64,000 nt of DNA from Bacteriovoracaceae bacterium UBA6144 (GCA_002435705.1 DIVA01000052.1:136961-200960), one strand, 5' to 3'. Shown: positions 51,862 to 60,518, counted from the first letter of the stretch. Numbers and translations: made by a program. Notes: generated by a model from the sequence alone, not told the origin.

Positions 51862-54800
51862 AAATCAATCTCCAAGGGAGCTCCATGCCTCATGGTATTG
51901 ATCGCCAGAGAGCGGGTGTAAACATGAGACTCCATCCACTGAGGCCAGGATGCTTTATAACTTGGATGATCCAAATCATGACTGACGTGCTTGAGAAACT
52001 GAGTCTGTGCCTGAGGTTGAAATTCCTCCAGCTCATAAAAACTCAAATTCCCACTCAGATGCAAGGAGCTCACTTGAGGCAGTTGCGCCAAGTTTGAAAA
52101 CTCACCCTTACCTACTTTATACACATCAAAATTGAGAGTAGAGAAACCACAACTATGTGCCGTTTGTGCCAGCTCCCTCCATCCTCCATAAGATTCATCC
52201 GAGCAACATAGCACTGCCAATCCATTGCCTGAAAGGAGCGCTAATGAAGCGCGCACAAGAGCATTAAAGGCAATTTTAGGCTCATACACGCCGATCAGCA
52301 TGTTAGGTCGTGCCAGATCAAACTTATTAAAATTTAACTGACCTGGTGTTCGAAGATTTGGGTGCTCTTTATGAAAGAAACTTTCACTCTCTTTAAGCCC
52401 CCACACATAGAGATCGGTGAGAATTTCTTTTTCTTGCTCGCTTAAACGACCTGTCAGGCGCTCATAGTGAGTGAGAACTTTCTCCATCCACTTTTCCCAG
52501 CGACCCAGACGATTTTTAACAGAAAGCTGACTCTTCACCGGCAATTTAAAACTATAACCGCTCTCCGCTCCCCAGTGAGTTTTCTGGGCCACGGCTGTCA
52601 TACTGTGGACATGGAATTCTTTCATGTAATGAATTCCTCCGGCCTTCGGTCCGGTGCCAGAGAGTTTAAAGCCGCCAAAAGGCTCGATCGCTACTCGAGC
52701 ACCGGTATTGGGGCGATTGATATACAGATTCCCGCACTCAAGTTTTGAGAGAAGATAATCAATGTCATCTTGAGACTGACCATAGATCGCACCAGTCAGC
52801 GCGTACTCAGTGGAGTTAAAAAGTTCGGCGGCATGATCCAGATCCACATACGAGATAAGATGGATGACGGGCCCGAAAATTTCTTTCTGCGCCCATGAAT
52901 CTGGGTGCATCGCTCGCTCACTAGGAAGCTCAATGAGCACCGGACCCACGCTAAACCCAACTGATGACTCCTGAGAGCGGTTAACCCAAACCTTCCCGCC
53001 ATGCTCCTGCGCCTCAAGCACCGCAAGCTTTACAATCTCGCGTACGCGCTCTTGATCGGCTTGCGTAACCAGTGGGTTCACAAACACCTGGGGATCAGTG
53101 GCCGCCCCCACTTTTAAGTCACCAATCGCCTGACTCAATCTTTCAACCAGCGAGGCTTTAATTTCTCGATCAACAATGACTCGTGAGCAGGCCGAACATT
53201 TTTGACCGGCATGCCCAAAGGCCCCGTACAAAATGCCCGAGATGGTTTCATCTTGTTCACAATTGTTGGTGACGATAATGGCATTTTTTCCACCCATTTC
53301 AGCAATGACTTTCTTTGGAATATCCGCGCCATCAAGAGGAGAGCGAGTGAGTTTAAGCGAGGCTTTCTGATGAATCCACTGTCCTACCGCTTTTGAACCA
53401 GTGAAGACAATTGTGTTCACCCAATCACTTTCTACCAGAGGAGCTGCTACATCCTTTCCATCTCCATGGAGAACTCGCAGAGCGGATACTGGAACACCCG
53501 CTTCATGCATAAGATCAATCAGCTTCTGGGCGATTAAAGGCGTTTGTTCAGCAGGCTTTAAGATGACATGGTTTCCTGCAATCAGGGGCGCACTCATGAG
53601 CCCACAGGCAATCGCCAGAGGGAAATTCCAAGGGGCAATAGCAAGAGTCACTCCCCTTGGGGCATTGTCTTTATGGTTAAATTCTTCTCGAATATAAAAA
53701 TTTAGAAAATCAATCGCCTCATCCACATCGGCCAAGGCTTCGGTCCACGCTTTTGAGGACTCAAAAACAATAAGGGCCGAAAGCTCATAGCGACGCGCCC
53801 ACATCAGATCGGCAGCCTTGAGAATCACCGCTGCCTTCTGGGAGAGCGTTGCATGCGCCCAGCTCTCAGGCTTTTGCATCTCTGTGTAGAGTTCGCGGGC
53901 CAGGATCATCCCATCAGCTGCGCTATTCTCGGGCATGACTCCAACAATCAACTCAGGCTTTGATCCACAGTAAATCTTAAGCCCAGTCTGATTTTTAAAC
54001 TCAGACTGTTTTGACAAAATCTGAGTCTCAAGTTTTTTGAGGGCGTTTTCGAAATGAGTCAAATCAGAATCAAGATAGAGTCTTGCGGGTGTAGCATTTT
54101 TAAAGCCAGGATCGAGTTTCTCTTCGATAGGATCACGACTAACTTCCGCTTTCTCAATCCTCTCTCTATGACTCTGAATCGGAGTCTTATTGGCAAGAGC
54201 ATGATTGTGGGAGCGCATGATGGTGAGAATCCCCACCTGCGAAGAGTTCTCCATAATACGACGGACCAGATACGCCATGCCTACCAGGAGGTTTCCAATA
54301 GGCATGTAATTTCTAACCGGCCACCCCATCTTTGAGAGTCCATGGGAGAGTGCCTCATAGGTCATGTGTAAGCACTGGTGCTCGATCACAGGGGCCTGAG
54401 AGAAGTTTTTTTCACGAAGGGCCTCAACAAAACAGTGATCCTGCAGATTGTGTGAGCCCACTGCCAACTGGATGAACTCCCCATTCTCGAGGGCCATGTA
54501 GGCAATCTGGCGGAAGTGCAGATCGGTTTCTTCTTTATTTAAAAACTGGGGGGCGTGATGAGAATGCACTTCACTCTCAATGGTCTCTGCATCCCAGTAA
54601 GCACCTTTCACAAGACGAATGGGCATCCGTTGACCTCTCTCACGGGCCAGAGAGATCACATCTTTGAAATGCAAAGCTGCATCTCGCAGATAAGCTTGGA
54701 TCACAATACCCGTGTCTGACCAAGTTTTGAGAGAATCAGTCTCTAGCAAAACTTTACGATAAATTTTAAAGACGAGATCACGATAGTGATAGTGTTCGGC

Positions 54801-55973
54801 GTCGATGTTGACAAAGACCTGCTCTTTAGCTGCCGCAAGAAGGATACGTTTAAGGCGTGGGGCCACAAGACTATAGGTATAGTCAAAAGCTTGCGGTTTG
54901 AAGTCATGGGCAAGAGCAGAGACTTTAATAGAAACGTGAGCCTTAAGAATTCCCGCTGCGTTTCTCTCACCTGGTTTAATATGGACTTTTAATCCATTAA
55001 TAATCGCCAAGACTTTTGAGACATACTCCTCTGCCTCTTTTTGAGAAACGACCAGCTCGCCTAGCTGATCCAAAGTGGCTTCACGGTTAGTGCGCGCCAG
55101 AGCATGCAAAGTGGTGTCGGAGGAGGCGATAGACTCACCTGCAATAAAGCGTTTGGCCATCATCTTAACCATGAATCGAACAATCATGGCCAAAAGACCT
55201 GCGGGCAAGATTTTAAAGATATCTTGTCCCAGTTTAATCATGAGCATGTACTTACGGGGAAGAGCTTTCTGCCCGAGGCTTTTCACTCCACGCGATCGAA
55301 TCAGACGGTTATCATCACGAAGACGACGGAAGGATTCGATCAGATTTTTTTTAACTTCAAAACCTTTCTTGTCGTGATCAAGTGAAGGCAAAAGCGCCAA
55401 AAATTTTAAAAGGTGAATGCGCAATAAGGCGTATTGAGCAGTGAGTGAGAGTCCCCAGTCCGAAACGCGCTCGAAAAGCGTTGAGCGGTAGGTTTGTACA
55501 AAACCCACTAAACGACCAAGGTGCGACTTCATTCGCTCCTCTACTTCACTCCAGTCCTTCTCCCAGTCAGCCAAACCTTGCGTATCAGTGACAACGCGCC
55601 ACTCTGTCGGAAAATGGCGGCTATCCAACTGAGCGAAGCTGGCTGAAAATTGGTTGAGTTCTGGAAAAGTTTTTCCTTCTGACTCAAGAATTTTTAATAA
55701 ATACAGTTCTCGAGAGAGGCGACGAGAAGCAAGTGAGATTGTTTTTGCAGCCTTGTCGACTCTACACAAGAGAGGAAAACCATAAATGGTCACGTCACGG
55801 CGATAAGGATAGTTGGATTGAATTTTATCAAAGCCCGACAATTCGTGGGAAAATTCCACTCGATGCTCTTGAATAAAGTGCAGATAATCTTGGGGACCCA
55901 AAATGCTCCACCCATTCATATCCGTGTTTGTTAGCTGGTACAGTTTTGACAAATCAGTGACCTGACCTGACAT
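51858..55973 (-). CDS. putA: Bifunctional proline dehydrogenase / P5C dehydrogenase (PutA)
   Basis: A 1371-residue enzyme. The start at 55973 has a CAGGAGG ribosome binding site; the earlier in-frame ATG is not needed. The PRODH domain (about 260-590) holds MAKRFIAGESI, IRLVKGAYWDAE near 455 and the flavin motif RRIMENSS near 571. The P5CDH domain (about 690-1130) has PWNFPLA, FTGSKAVG, EMGGKNAII and the catalytic Cys in GHAGQKCSACSRV. A C-terminal ~200-residue region follows and ends with TMRHGAPLEI. Residues 1-250 are an N-terminal extension not expected in the usual ~1000-residue PutA, without a ribbon-helix-helix DNA-binding motif, so it is probably not a repressor. It oxidises proline to glutamate. 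Confidence 0.94.
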   Translation of the reverse strand: MSGQVTDLSKLYQLTNTDMNGWSILGPQDYLHFIQEHRVEFSHELSGFDKIQSNYPYRRDVTIYGFPLLCRVDKAAKTISLASRRLSRELYLLKILESEGKTFPELNQFSASFAQLDSRHFPTEWRVVTDTQGLADWEKDWSEVEERMKSHLGRLVGFVQTYRSTLFERVSDWGLSLTAQYALLRIHLLKFLALLPSLDHDKKGFEVKKNLIESFRRLRDDNRLIRSRGVKSLGQKALPRKYMLMIKLGQDIFKILPAGLLAMIVRFMVKMMAKRFIAGESIASSDTTLHALARTNREATLDQLGELVVSQKEAEEYVSKVLAIINGLKVHIKPGERNAAGILKAHVSIKVSALAHDFKPQAFDYTYSLVAPRLKRILLAAAKEQVFVNIDAEHYHYRDLVFKIYRKVLLETDSLKTWSDTGIVIQAYLRDAALHFKDVISLARERGQRMPIRLVKGAYWDAETIESEVHSHHAPQFLNKEETDLHFRQIAYMALENGEFIQLAVGSHNLQDHCFVEALREKNFSQAPVIEHQCLHMTYEALSHGLSKMGWPVRNYMPIGNLLVGMAYLVRRIMENSSQVGILTIMRSHNHALANKTPIQSHRERIEKAEVSRDPIEEKLDPGFKNATPARLYLDSDLTHFENALKKLETQILSKQSEFKNQTGLKIYCGSKPELIVGVMPENSAADGMILARELYTEMQKPESWAHATLSQKAAVILKAADLMWARRYELSALIVFESSKAWTEALADVDEAIDFLNFYIREEFNHKDNAPRGVTLAIAPWNFPLAIACGLMSAPLIAGNHVILKPAEQTPLIAQKLIDLMHEAGVPVSALRVLHGDGKDVAAPLVESDWVNTIVFTGSKAVGQWIHQKASLKLTRSPLDGADIPKKVIAEMGGKNAIIVTNNCEQDETISGILYGAFGHAGQKCSACSRVIVDREIKASLVERLSQAIGDLKVGAATDPQVFVNPLVTQADQERVREIVKLAVLEAQEHGGKVWVNRSQESSVGFSVGPVLIELPSERAMHPDSWAQKEIFGPVIHLISYVDLDHAAELFNSTEYALTGAIYGQSQDDIDYLLSKLECGNLYINRPNTGARVAIEPFGGFKLSGTGPKAGGIHYMKEFHVHSMTAVAQKTHWGAESGYSFKLPVKSQLSVKNRLGRWEKWMEKVLTHYERLTGRLSEQEKEILTDLYVWGLKESESFFHKEHPNLRTPGQLNFNKFDLARPNMLIGVYEPKIAFNALVRASLALLSGNGLAVLCCSDESYGGWRELAQTAHSCGFSTLNFDVYKVGKGEFSNLAQLPQVSSLHLSGNLSFYELEEFQPQAQTQFLKHVSHDLDHPSYKASWPQWMESHVYTRSLAINTMRHGAPLEIDL

Positions 55974-56034
55974 AGAATCCTCCTGAAATAAGTCCTCAGA
56001 GTTTACTCGTGCCCTCGAGGCTATGCAAAGCAAA

Positions 56035-56064
56035 TTGACGCGCTCAAAAGGGACAGATTAAGAT
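56035..56064 (+). promoter_or_regulatory. Sigma-70-like promoter giving a leaderless GTG start
   Basis: TTGACG (56035-56040) and TAAGAT (56059-56064) are 18 bp apart, and the -10 ends six bases before the GTG at 56071. This is the best-supported leaderless promoter in the window. Confidence 0.6.
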
Positions 56065-56070
56065 GTAGAG

Positions 56071-57264
56071 GTGAAATTCATTTTTCTTATTACTGCACTG
56101 CTCACATCATCGGCAAGTTTACTTGCAGATTCGAGCTATACACTTAAGGATCTGGAAGCCCTCGAAAGAGAAAAATCCTATAGCGAATTTTTTAAACACG
56201 CCTCTGATATCCGCCCGTCTGAGCGAAATGATTACTGGAAAGAGATGGTGGCGAATATGGCCGAGGGGTACCTCAAAAGCCTTAAGAGCAAACTTATTCT
56301 CAAGCGAGAAGACTTTAAGGCCACTCAGGAATTGGCCCTCTGGCCAGCACTGGCGGAAAATGAATTTTTTAAAATCCACAGAGCTGATCTAAGCCTTAAG
56401 TGGTTTGAGCAATGCCTCAACGATGACGCAAGCCCTGAGTCCCCTTGCTGGAGTGACCTGACTGACTTTTGGCAAACGCCTAAGGCCTTTGTAGACTTGG
56501 TGCCAAAACTTTTAAGGCTACTTAAGCCTTATTTACAGTCATCCCTTCCAGACCCTCTCAACCCTAAACACCGTGCGCGCATGGTGGTCAGTGAATATTT
56601 TATTATTTCCCCGATTCTTTTTTCAGAAATCGCTGAACTCCAGTGCCAGAAGCCTGAGCTCCAGGAAATTTTATGGACTAAGCTCAAGACCGAATGGATG
56701 AGCGAACTCAACACCCACGGCCTTAATAAACTTTTAAACTCAATTGCCCTCAAGGATTGTTGGAAAAAACTTATCCCCAAAGCCCAGTCTTATTTGGCAC
56801 GTGGTGGAATGAACGACGATACCAATCTTGGGCATGAATTTCTCAGAACCTTGGATGCTCTTAACTCTCCGACGCTCGAGTTTTATTCACTCAATTATCT
56901 CCTGGGATACCCCGTAAAAGGTGAAGCCTTTAACAAGTCTTGGGTGGCCATCCAGAAACTTTCAAAAAGCGTGGCGAAAAGAGAAGCTCTTATGCAACAA
57001 ATTAAATCCTGGGAGCGCCTACCGGGAGATGTGTTTACTCAAAATGATGAAACAAAAAAACGTGCTATTTTACGTCATCTCTCACTCAATTTTCCCGACT
57101 ACATCGATTACTACGCCCATACTTGCCTAAACTTTTATACGGGCAATAAGAGCTACCCCCAAGGGAACCCCGCTCTTCACTGCAAAGAGTTTTTTGCCAC
57201 GGCAAAAATAATTGAGAATGCCATTCCGGCTTCGATGATTCAAAAGTTTGAAGAGCAATTCTAA
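56071..57264 (+). CDS. Secreted protein of unknown function
   Basis: A 397-residue protein with a GTG start and signal peptide MKFIFLITALLTSSASLLAD. The mature protein is helical, with many acidic and aromatic residues and several cysteines. I see no catalytic motif and do not recognise the family. It is transcribed from a TTGACG/TAAGAT promoter whose -10 abuts the start. It is followed by the mini-palindrome cluster. Confidence 0.65.
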   Translation: MKFIFLITALLTSSASLLADSSYTLKDLEALEREKSYSEFFKHASDIRPSERNDYWKEMVANMAEGYLKSLKSKLILKREDFKATQELALWPALAENEFFKIHRADLSLKWFEQCLNDDASPESPCWSDLTDFWQTPKAFVDLVPKLLRLLKPYLQSSLPDPLNPKHRARMVVSEYFIISPILFSEIAELQCQKPELQEILWTKLKTEWMSELNTHGLNKLLNSIALKDCWKKLIPKAQSYLARGGMNDDTNLGHEFLRTLDALNSPTLEFYSLNYLLGYPVKGEAFNKSWVAIQKLSKSVAKREALMQQIKSWERLPGDVFTQNDETKKRAILRHLSLNFPDYIDYYAHTCLNFYTGNKSYPQGNPALHCKEFFATAKIIENAIPASMIQKFEEQF

Positions 57265-57265
57265 T

Positions 57266-57400
57266 TCTGGCTTCGTCGGCCGCCGCCTCCTGTGCATCCT
57301 GCACTCGGCGCCATACAAAACATCCTGTTTATATACATGCCATCCTGACATCGCCGACTCTCGCCTCCTGGCTTCGTCGGCATACAGAACATCCTGTTCA
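57266..57400 (+). repeat. Cluster of four mini-palindromes with a conserved TCC centre
   Basis: Four 13-base units of form NNNCA-TCC-TGNNN are at 57292-57304, 57318-57330, 57338-57350 and 57387-57399. Three have perfect arms (GTGCA/TGCAC, AAACA/TGTTT, GAACA/TGTTC), one is imperfect. The arms vary together, which suggests folding is conserved. They sit among longer repeats: CTGGCTTCGTCGGC occurs twice, and CATACA-[A/G]-AACATCCTGTT twice, and GCCGAC pairs with GTCGGC. The cluster lies just before a terminator, 3' of the 56071 gene. Confidence 0.6.
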
Positions 57401-57401
57401 T

Positions 57402-57427
57402 AAAAAAAGCCTCCCGAAGGAGGCTTT
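57402..57427 (-). terminator. Bidirectional terminator between the mini-palindromes and the H1/SWIB gene
   Basis: GCCTCC and GGAGGC form a perfect stem; read on the minus strand the loop is TTCG, closed by C-G, and a seven-T tail follows. On the plus strand a four-T tail follows. It can end both the 56071 and 57906 transcripts. Confidence 0.85.
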
Positions 57428-57468
57428 TCAAGATCGAAATCTTAAAATCTAATCGTAATGATTAAAGA

Positions 57469-57906
57469 TTACTTCAAGTGGCTTGAAACAAGCTTTGTCA
57501 TTTCGAACATAGAAACAGTCTTCTTTCCACCGAAAACAGCCTTAAGCTTGTCGTCAGCGTTGATGTTTCTGCGGTTCTTTGCATCTTGAAGATTGTGCTT
57601 CTTGATGTAAGCCCAGATTTTCTTCACAACTTCAGTGCGTGGAAGAGCAGTTGCGCCCACGATTTCAGCAAGAGCTGAAGAAGGAGTAAGAGCTTTCATG
57701 AAAGCTGGGTTTGGTTTACGAGCAGTTTTCTTCTTTGGAGCAGCAACTTTCTTAGCTGTTGCTTTCTTAGCTGTAGCTTTTGGAGCAGCAACTTTCTTAG
57801 TTGTTGCTTTCTTAGCAGTAGCTTTTTTAGCAGGAGCTTTCTTAGCTGTTGCTTTCTTTGCTGTAGCCTTCTTAGGTGCAGCTTTCTTTGTTGCTTTCTT
57901 AGCCAT
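57469..57906 (-). CDS. Histone H1-like / SWIB-domain DNA-binding protein
   Basis: A 145-residue basic protein. The N-terminal half (1-68) is a run of Lys-Ala-rich repeats (KKATAKKA and APKKATA types), like histone H1 tails. The C-terminal half is a SWIB/MDM2-fold domain (NPAFMKALTPSSALAEIVG, RRNINADDKLKAVFGGKK). The combination is known in Chlamydia and some other bacteria. It probably compacts or organises the nucleoid. The start has GGAGG at a normal distance; an upstream in-frame TTG at 57924 lies across the ribosome binding site and is unlikely. Confidence 0.85.
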   Translation of the reverse strand: MAKKATKKAAPKKATAKKATAKKAPAKKATAKKATTKKVAAPKATAKKATAKKVAAPKKKTARKPNPAFMKALTPSSALAEIVGATALPRTEVVKKIWAYIKKHNLQDAKNRRNINADDKLKAVFGGKKTVSMFEMTKLVSSHLK

Positions 57907-57973
57907 GTGACTTTCCTCCGTCAAAGTTGGGTCCTAAAAGGTACCCGTTGTTAAACTATCGTTACTAACACTA

Positions 57974-58423
57974 TTAATTCATAATTTTTTCCCATTCGAC
58001 AATAGAGCTGTGGCTCCCGAGTTGGTTTCCAGTTTTTCTGTAACCATGAGACTCATTGAGCGCGATCATTCTAAAATTATCGACGGGACAGTAATTAACC
58101 ACTCTCTTCAACTGAAGCCTTTCTGCCTCTTCTTCATAAAAGTCTTTAATCCGATGACTAAAGCCATTTCCTTGAAAAGCCAGCTTGATGGGCGTGTTCT
58201 TGGTAAAGAGTGAGTCCTTATCTGATTTTAAAAAAAGTGCGGCAACTGTCTCTGGTCCATAAGTGACAGAGTAGAGTTTCCAGCCTTCTTTAATTTCTTT
58301 ACGAATGTTAGCGAGATTCCACTGGAGGTCCTGAGAGTCGGTGAAAACTTGAACTTCAAAATTAGAGAGATCTTCAATCTCTGAATCTTTTTTGACCTCT
58401 TTAAATACTAAATTCTTTTCCAA
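57974..58423 (-). CDS. GNAT-like acetyltransferase
   Basis: A 149-residue protein beginning with TTG (preceded by GAGAAGAG). It has a GNAT-type fold: WKLYSVTYGPETVAALFLKSDKDSLF as central strands, a basic helix region (HRIKDFYEEEAERL) that could bind CoA, and the typical ending NESHGYRKTGNQLG. The residues normally binding the CoA pyrophosphate are not well preserved, so activity is uncertain. Not a neighbour of any obvious substrate gene. Confidence 0.6.
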   Translation of the reverse strand: MEKNLVFKEVKKDSEIEDLSNFEVQVFTDSQDLQWNLANIRKEIKEGWKLYSVTYGPETVAALFLKSDKDSLFTKNTPIKLAFQGNGFSHRIKDFYEEEAERLQLKRVVNYCPVDNFRMIALNESHGYRKTGNQLGSHSSIVEWEKIMN

Positions 58424-58513
58424 ATTCTCTTCTCAGTGTTGAGCCGTTAATAATGACTTACTTGATTCTATAGATATATTTTTCACTAAATCAAACAATT
58501 TTTTTTGGCCTCT

Positions 58514-59176
58514 CTACGAGAAACTTTCAGGAATAAGGTTTAAAGAGGGCTCCCGATAGGTCTCGCAGAGCTTGAGTTGCAGCCAATCGAGCAGTGCTGA
58601 CTCAGGGACACTGCCACTATCAAGTGCGATGAAAACATCAAAATCCTGCACATCTAAAAGCTCAATTCTCCCTCCTGATCTTCTTAAACCGAGGAGTGTT
58701 TCAGAGGAGAAAAAGGCCTTAAGCTCTTGAATCTTCTCACTCAAACTTAAAAGAGCAAAGACCTTACCCGCAGGAAAGTCATAGGCCCCCGCGCTCAGAG
58801 TAGTGGTAGAAATATTGGCCAGCTGTGCTTGGATCCGTGACCAGTGTTCAGACAAATCTTGGTAAGATTCAGAGGGTAAAGCAGCCTCAGAATTGCGGTC
58901 TCGTAAAAAAGATTCTATTTCTCGAAGTGACAAATTTTTGGCGCTCTCGAGGGATTTTCCTCGTAAAATCTCTTTTAAGGCTAGAAAAAGTATCTGGGAT
59001 CCCAAACTCCAGGAGCCCGAGAAACTGAGATTCTCCAGGTTTTTCTCACCAATCCACTCAATCCAAAGAGACTGATTCAGCACGATTCGATGCCCATTGA
59101 GCTGGGTCTGAGTGTGATGAGGAAGTTGAAGCGCAAGCTTTTGGGCCCGTTGTGACCAAGTCGATAGATTATCCAT
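58514..59176 (-). CDS. Cysteine-poor NifU-like protein (IscU-like plus Nfu-like domains)
   Basis: A 220-residue protein. Residues ~50-115 (SWSLGSQILFLALKEILRGKSLESAKNLSLREIESFL, given here as positions about 53-89) resemble the IscU core, with RGKSLESA like KGKTLEEA. Residues ~155-190 (GLRRSGGRIELLDVQD) resemble Nfu's LRxxGGxIELxxV. The cysteines that bind Fe-S clusters in both domains are missing; the only cysteine is in KLCETYR near the end. It may have a regulatory or structural role, or the resemblance may be coincidental. Divergent from thiN with a 23-bp gap. Confidence 0.45.
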   Translation of the reverse strand: MDNLSTWSQRAQKLALQLPHHTQTQLNGHRIVLNQSLWIEWIGEKNLENLSFSGSWSLGSQILFLALKEILRGKSLESAKNLSLREIESFLRDRNSEAALPSESYQDLSEHWSRIQAQLANISTTTLSAGAYDFPAGKVFALLSLSEKIQELKAFFSSETLLGLRRSGGRIELLDVQDFDVFIALDSGSVPESALLDWLQLKLCETYREPSLNLIPESFS

Positions 59177-59187
59177 GAGGGAGAGGA

Positions 59188-59193
59188 TAAGAT
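59188..59193 (+). promoter_or_regulatory. -10 hexamer TAAGAT six bases before a start codon
   Basis: TAAGAT ends six bases before the ATG at 59200. The divergent gene starts at 59176, leaving 23 bp for both promoters, so a leader with a ribosome binding site does not fit. Confidence 0.45.
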
Positions 59194-59199
59194 GTCTCT

Positions 59200-59817
59200 A
59201 TGTCAGAGAGCAAGCTTGAATCTTTTCAAAATAAATGCCGCCAAATTGGTGAGGTGATTGTGGTGGGCCCCTTGGCCCAGGGTTTTATCCTACCCACCAC
59301 TCCCATGGCCGTGCTGGCCGTCGATGGTGGAACCCATCACTTACCTTATTATGATCTCTCTATCGGAGATGGAGACTCAGCTTCTCATGAGATGGACATC
59401 AAGGCCTCTATCCATAAAGATCAAAATGACCTGGCCCTAGCGCTGGAAGTGATCCCTCCCTCGATAAAAGTGACTCTGGTTGGTTTTTGGGGGCAGAGGC
59501 TCGATCACCAGTTAACTGTTTTAGGAGAGATCGCTCTGTGGAATAAAGAGCGAGGACAGCCCCTCACAATGCTTGGACCTTTTGAAGAAAGACTCGAATT
59601 CCACAGGGAAGGAACTCACCAGTTTACCCATCAAGGCCTTTTCAGCCTCCTTTCTTTATATGAGGGTGAATTTCGTCTGGCCGGAGTAATCGATTACCCG
59701 CTATCAAAAAAACGCCTTCCTCCCTTGAGTTCACAGCTTCTAAGCAATCAGGCGCGCGGCTCATTTGAGGTCGACTCTTCCGTCAGCTTCTTTATCTATT
59801 TTGGGGCCCGCTCATGA
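59200..59817 (+). CDS. Thiamine pyrophosphokinase
   Basis: A 205-residue protein with the ThiN/TPK motifs: AVDGGTHHLP (strand and substrate site), IGDGDS, KDQNDLALALEV and the GQRLDHQL motif near residue 100. The C-terminal beta domain is present. It transfers pyrophosphate from ATP to thiamine, giving thiamine pyrophosphate. No RNA leader such as a TPP riboswitch is present, since the gene has no room for one. The end overlaps the DUF1624 gene by 4 bp. Confidence 0.85.
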   Translation: MSESKLESFQNKCRQIGEVIVVGPLAQGFILPTTPMAVLAVDGGTHHLPYYDLSIGDGDSASHEMDIKASIHKDQNDLALALEVIPPSIKVTLVGFWGQRLDHQLTVLGEIALWNKERGQPLTMLGPFEERLEFHREGTHQFTHQGLFSLLSLYEGEFRLAGVIDYPLSKKRLPPLSSQLLSNQARGSFEVDSSVSFFIYFGARS

Positions 59818-60482
59818 GACTCCATGGCCTCGATCAAATCCGCGGACTGGCCGTGCTCTTTATGCTGGTCTTTCATTTCACTTACGACCTCACTTTATTT
59901 GGGCACCTGACACTTAATATGAGTGAGGGGTTTTGGTTTTTCTTTCCGCGCCTCATTGTGTTTTTATTTCTCTGGGCAGTCGGGGCTTCACTGGAGCTGG
60001 TCCACGGAGAAAAGATTAAATGGAAATCCTTTAATAGAAGGCTCGGAAAACTCACTGTGATTGCCCTGATCATCAGTCTCGTGACTTACCTGTTTTTTCC
60101 CGCGGTTTGGATTTACATGGGCACGATTCATTGCATTGCTTTAGTGAGCCTCATGGCGCTGCCTTTCATAAAATTTAAAAAGGCCCGCTGGCCGGTGATG
60201 ATTGGCATTCTCATTCTTCAATTTGGAATGGATTTTGGGGTGAAGTGGATGGCCCGGCTTATTTCTAGGCCCTCAATGGACTTTATTCCCCCTTATCCGT
60301 GGTTTTGGGTGGTCCTCCTAGGGATGATCTCGGGTCCGTGGATTTTAAAGCTGTGGCCAAATAAATTACGCGTAAAAGCACTTGAAGTCCTGAGCGTACA
60401 TGCGTTGAAAATTTATCTCATTCACCAGGCCCTTTTTTACGCTTTGTTTAGCTTATTTGCATGGCTTCAAAAATCGCTATAG
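59814..60482 (+). CDS. DUF1624 membrane protein (HGSNAT catalytic-like)
   Basis: A 222-residue protein with about six membrane helices. The N-terminus RLHGLDQIRGLAVLFMLVFHFTYDL and the later HRGTIH-like WIYMGTIHCIALVSLM resemble the DUF1624/heparan-alpha-glucosaminide acetyltransferase family, whose members move an acetyl group from cytoplasmic acetyl-CoA to an amine or sugar across the membrane; His and Asp near the N-terminus (H78-type) are not fully certain here. Co-translated with thiN (4 bp overlap). The substrate is unknown. Confidence 0.75.
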   Translation: MRLHGLDQIRGLAVLFMLVFHFTYDLTLFGHLTLNMSEGFWFFFPRLIVFLFLWAVGASLELVHGEKIKWKSFNRRLGKLTVIALIISLVTYLFFPAVWIYMGTIHCIALVSLMALPFIKFKKARWPVMIGILILQFGMDFGVKWMARLISRPSMDFIPPYPWFWVVLLGMISGPWILKLWPNKLRVKALEVLSVHALKIYLIHQALFYALFSLFAWLQKSL

Positions 60483-60518
60483 ATCGACAGACAATTTAAA
60501 AAGTGTCACATTAGGGGC

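Noticed and set aside
57635..57910. 91-residue plus-strand open frame, Ala/Val/Phe-rich
   Set aside because: It is the complement of the Lys-Ala repeat region of the H1/SWIB gene, whose repeat codons keep the antisense frame open.
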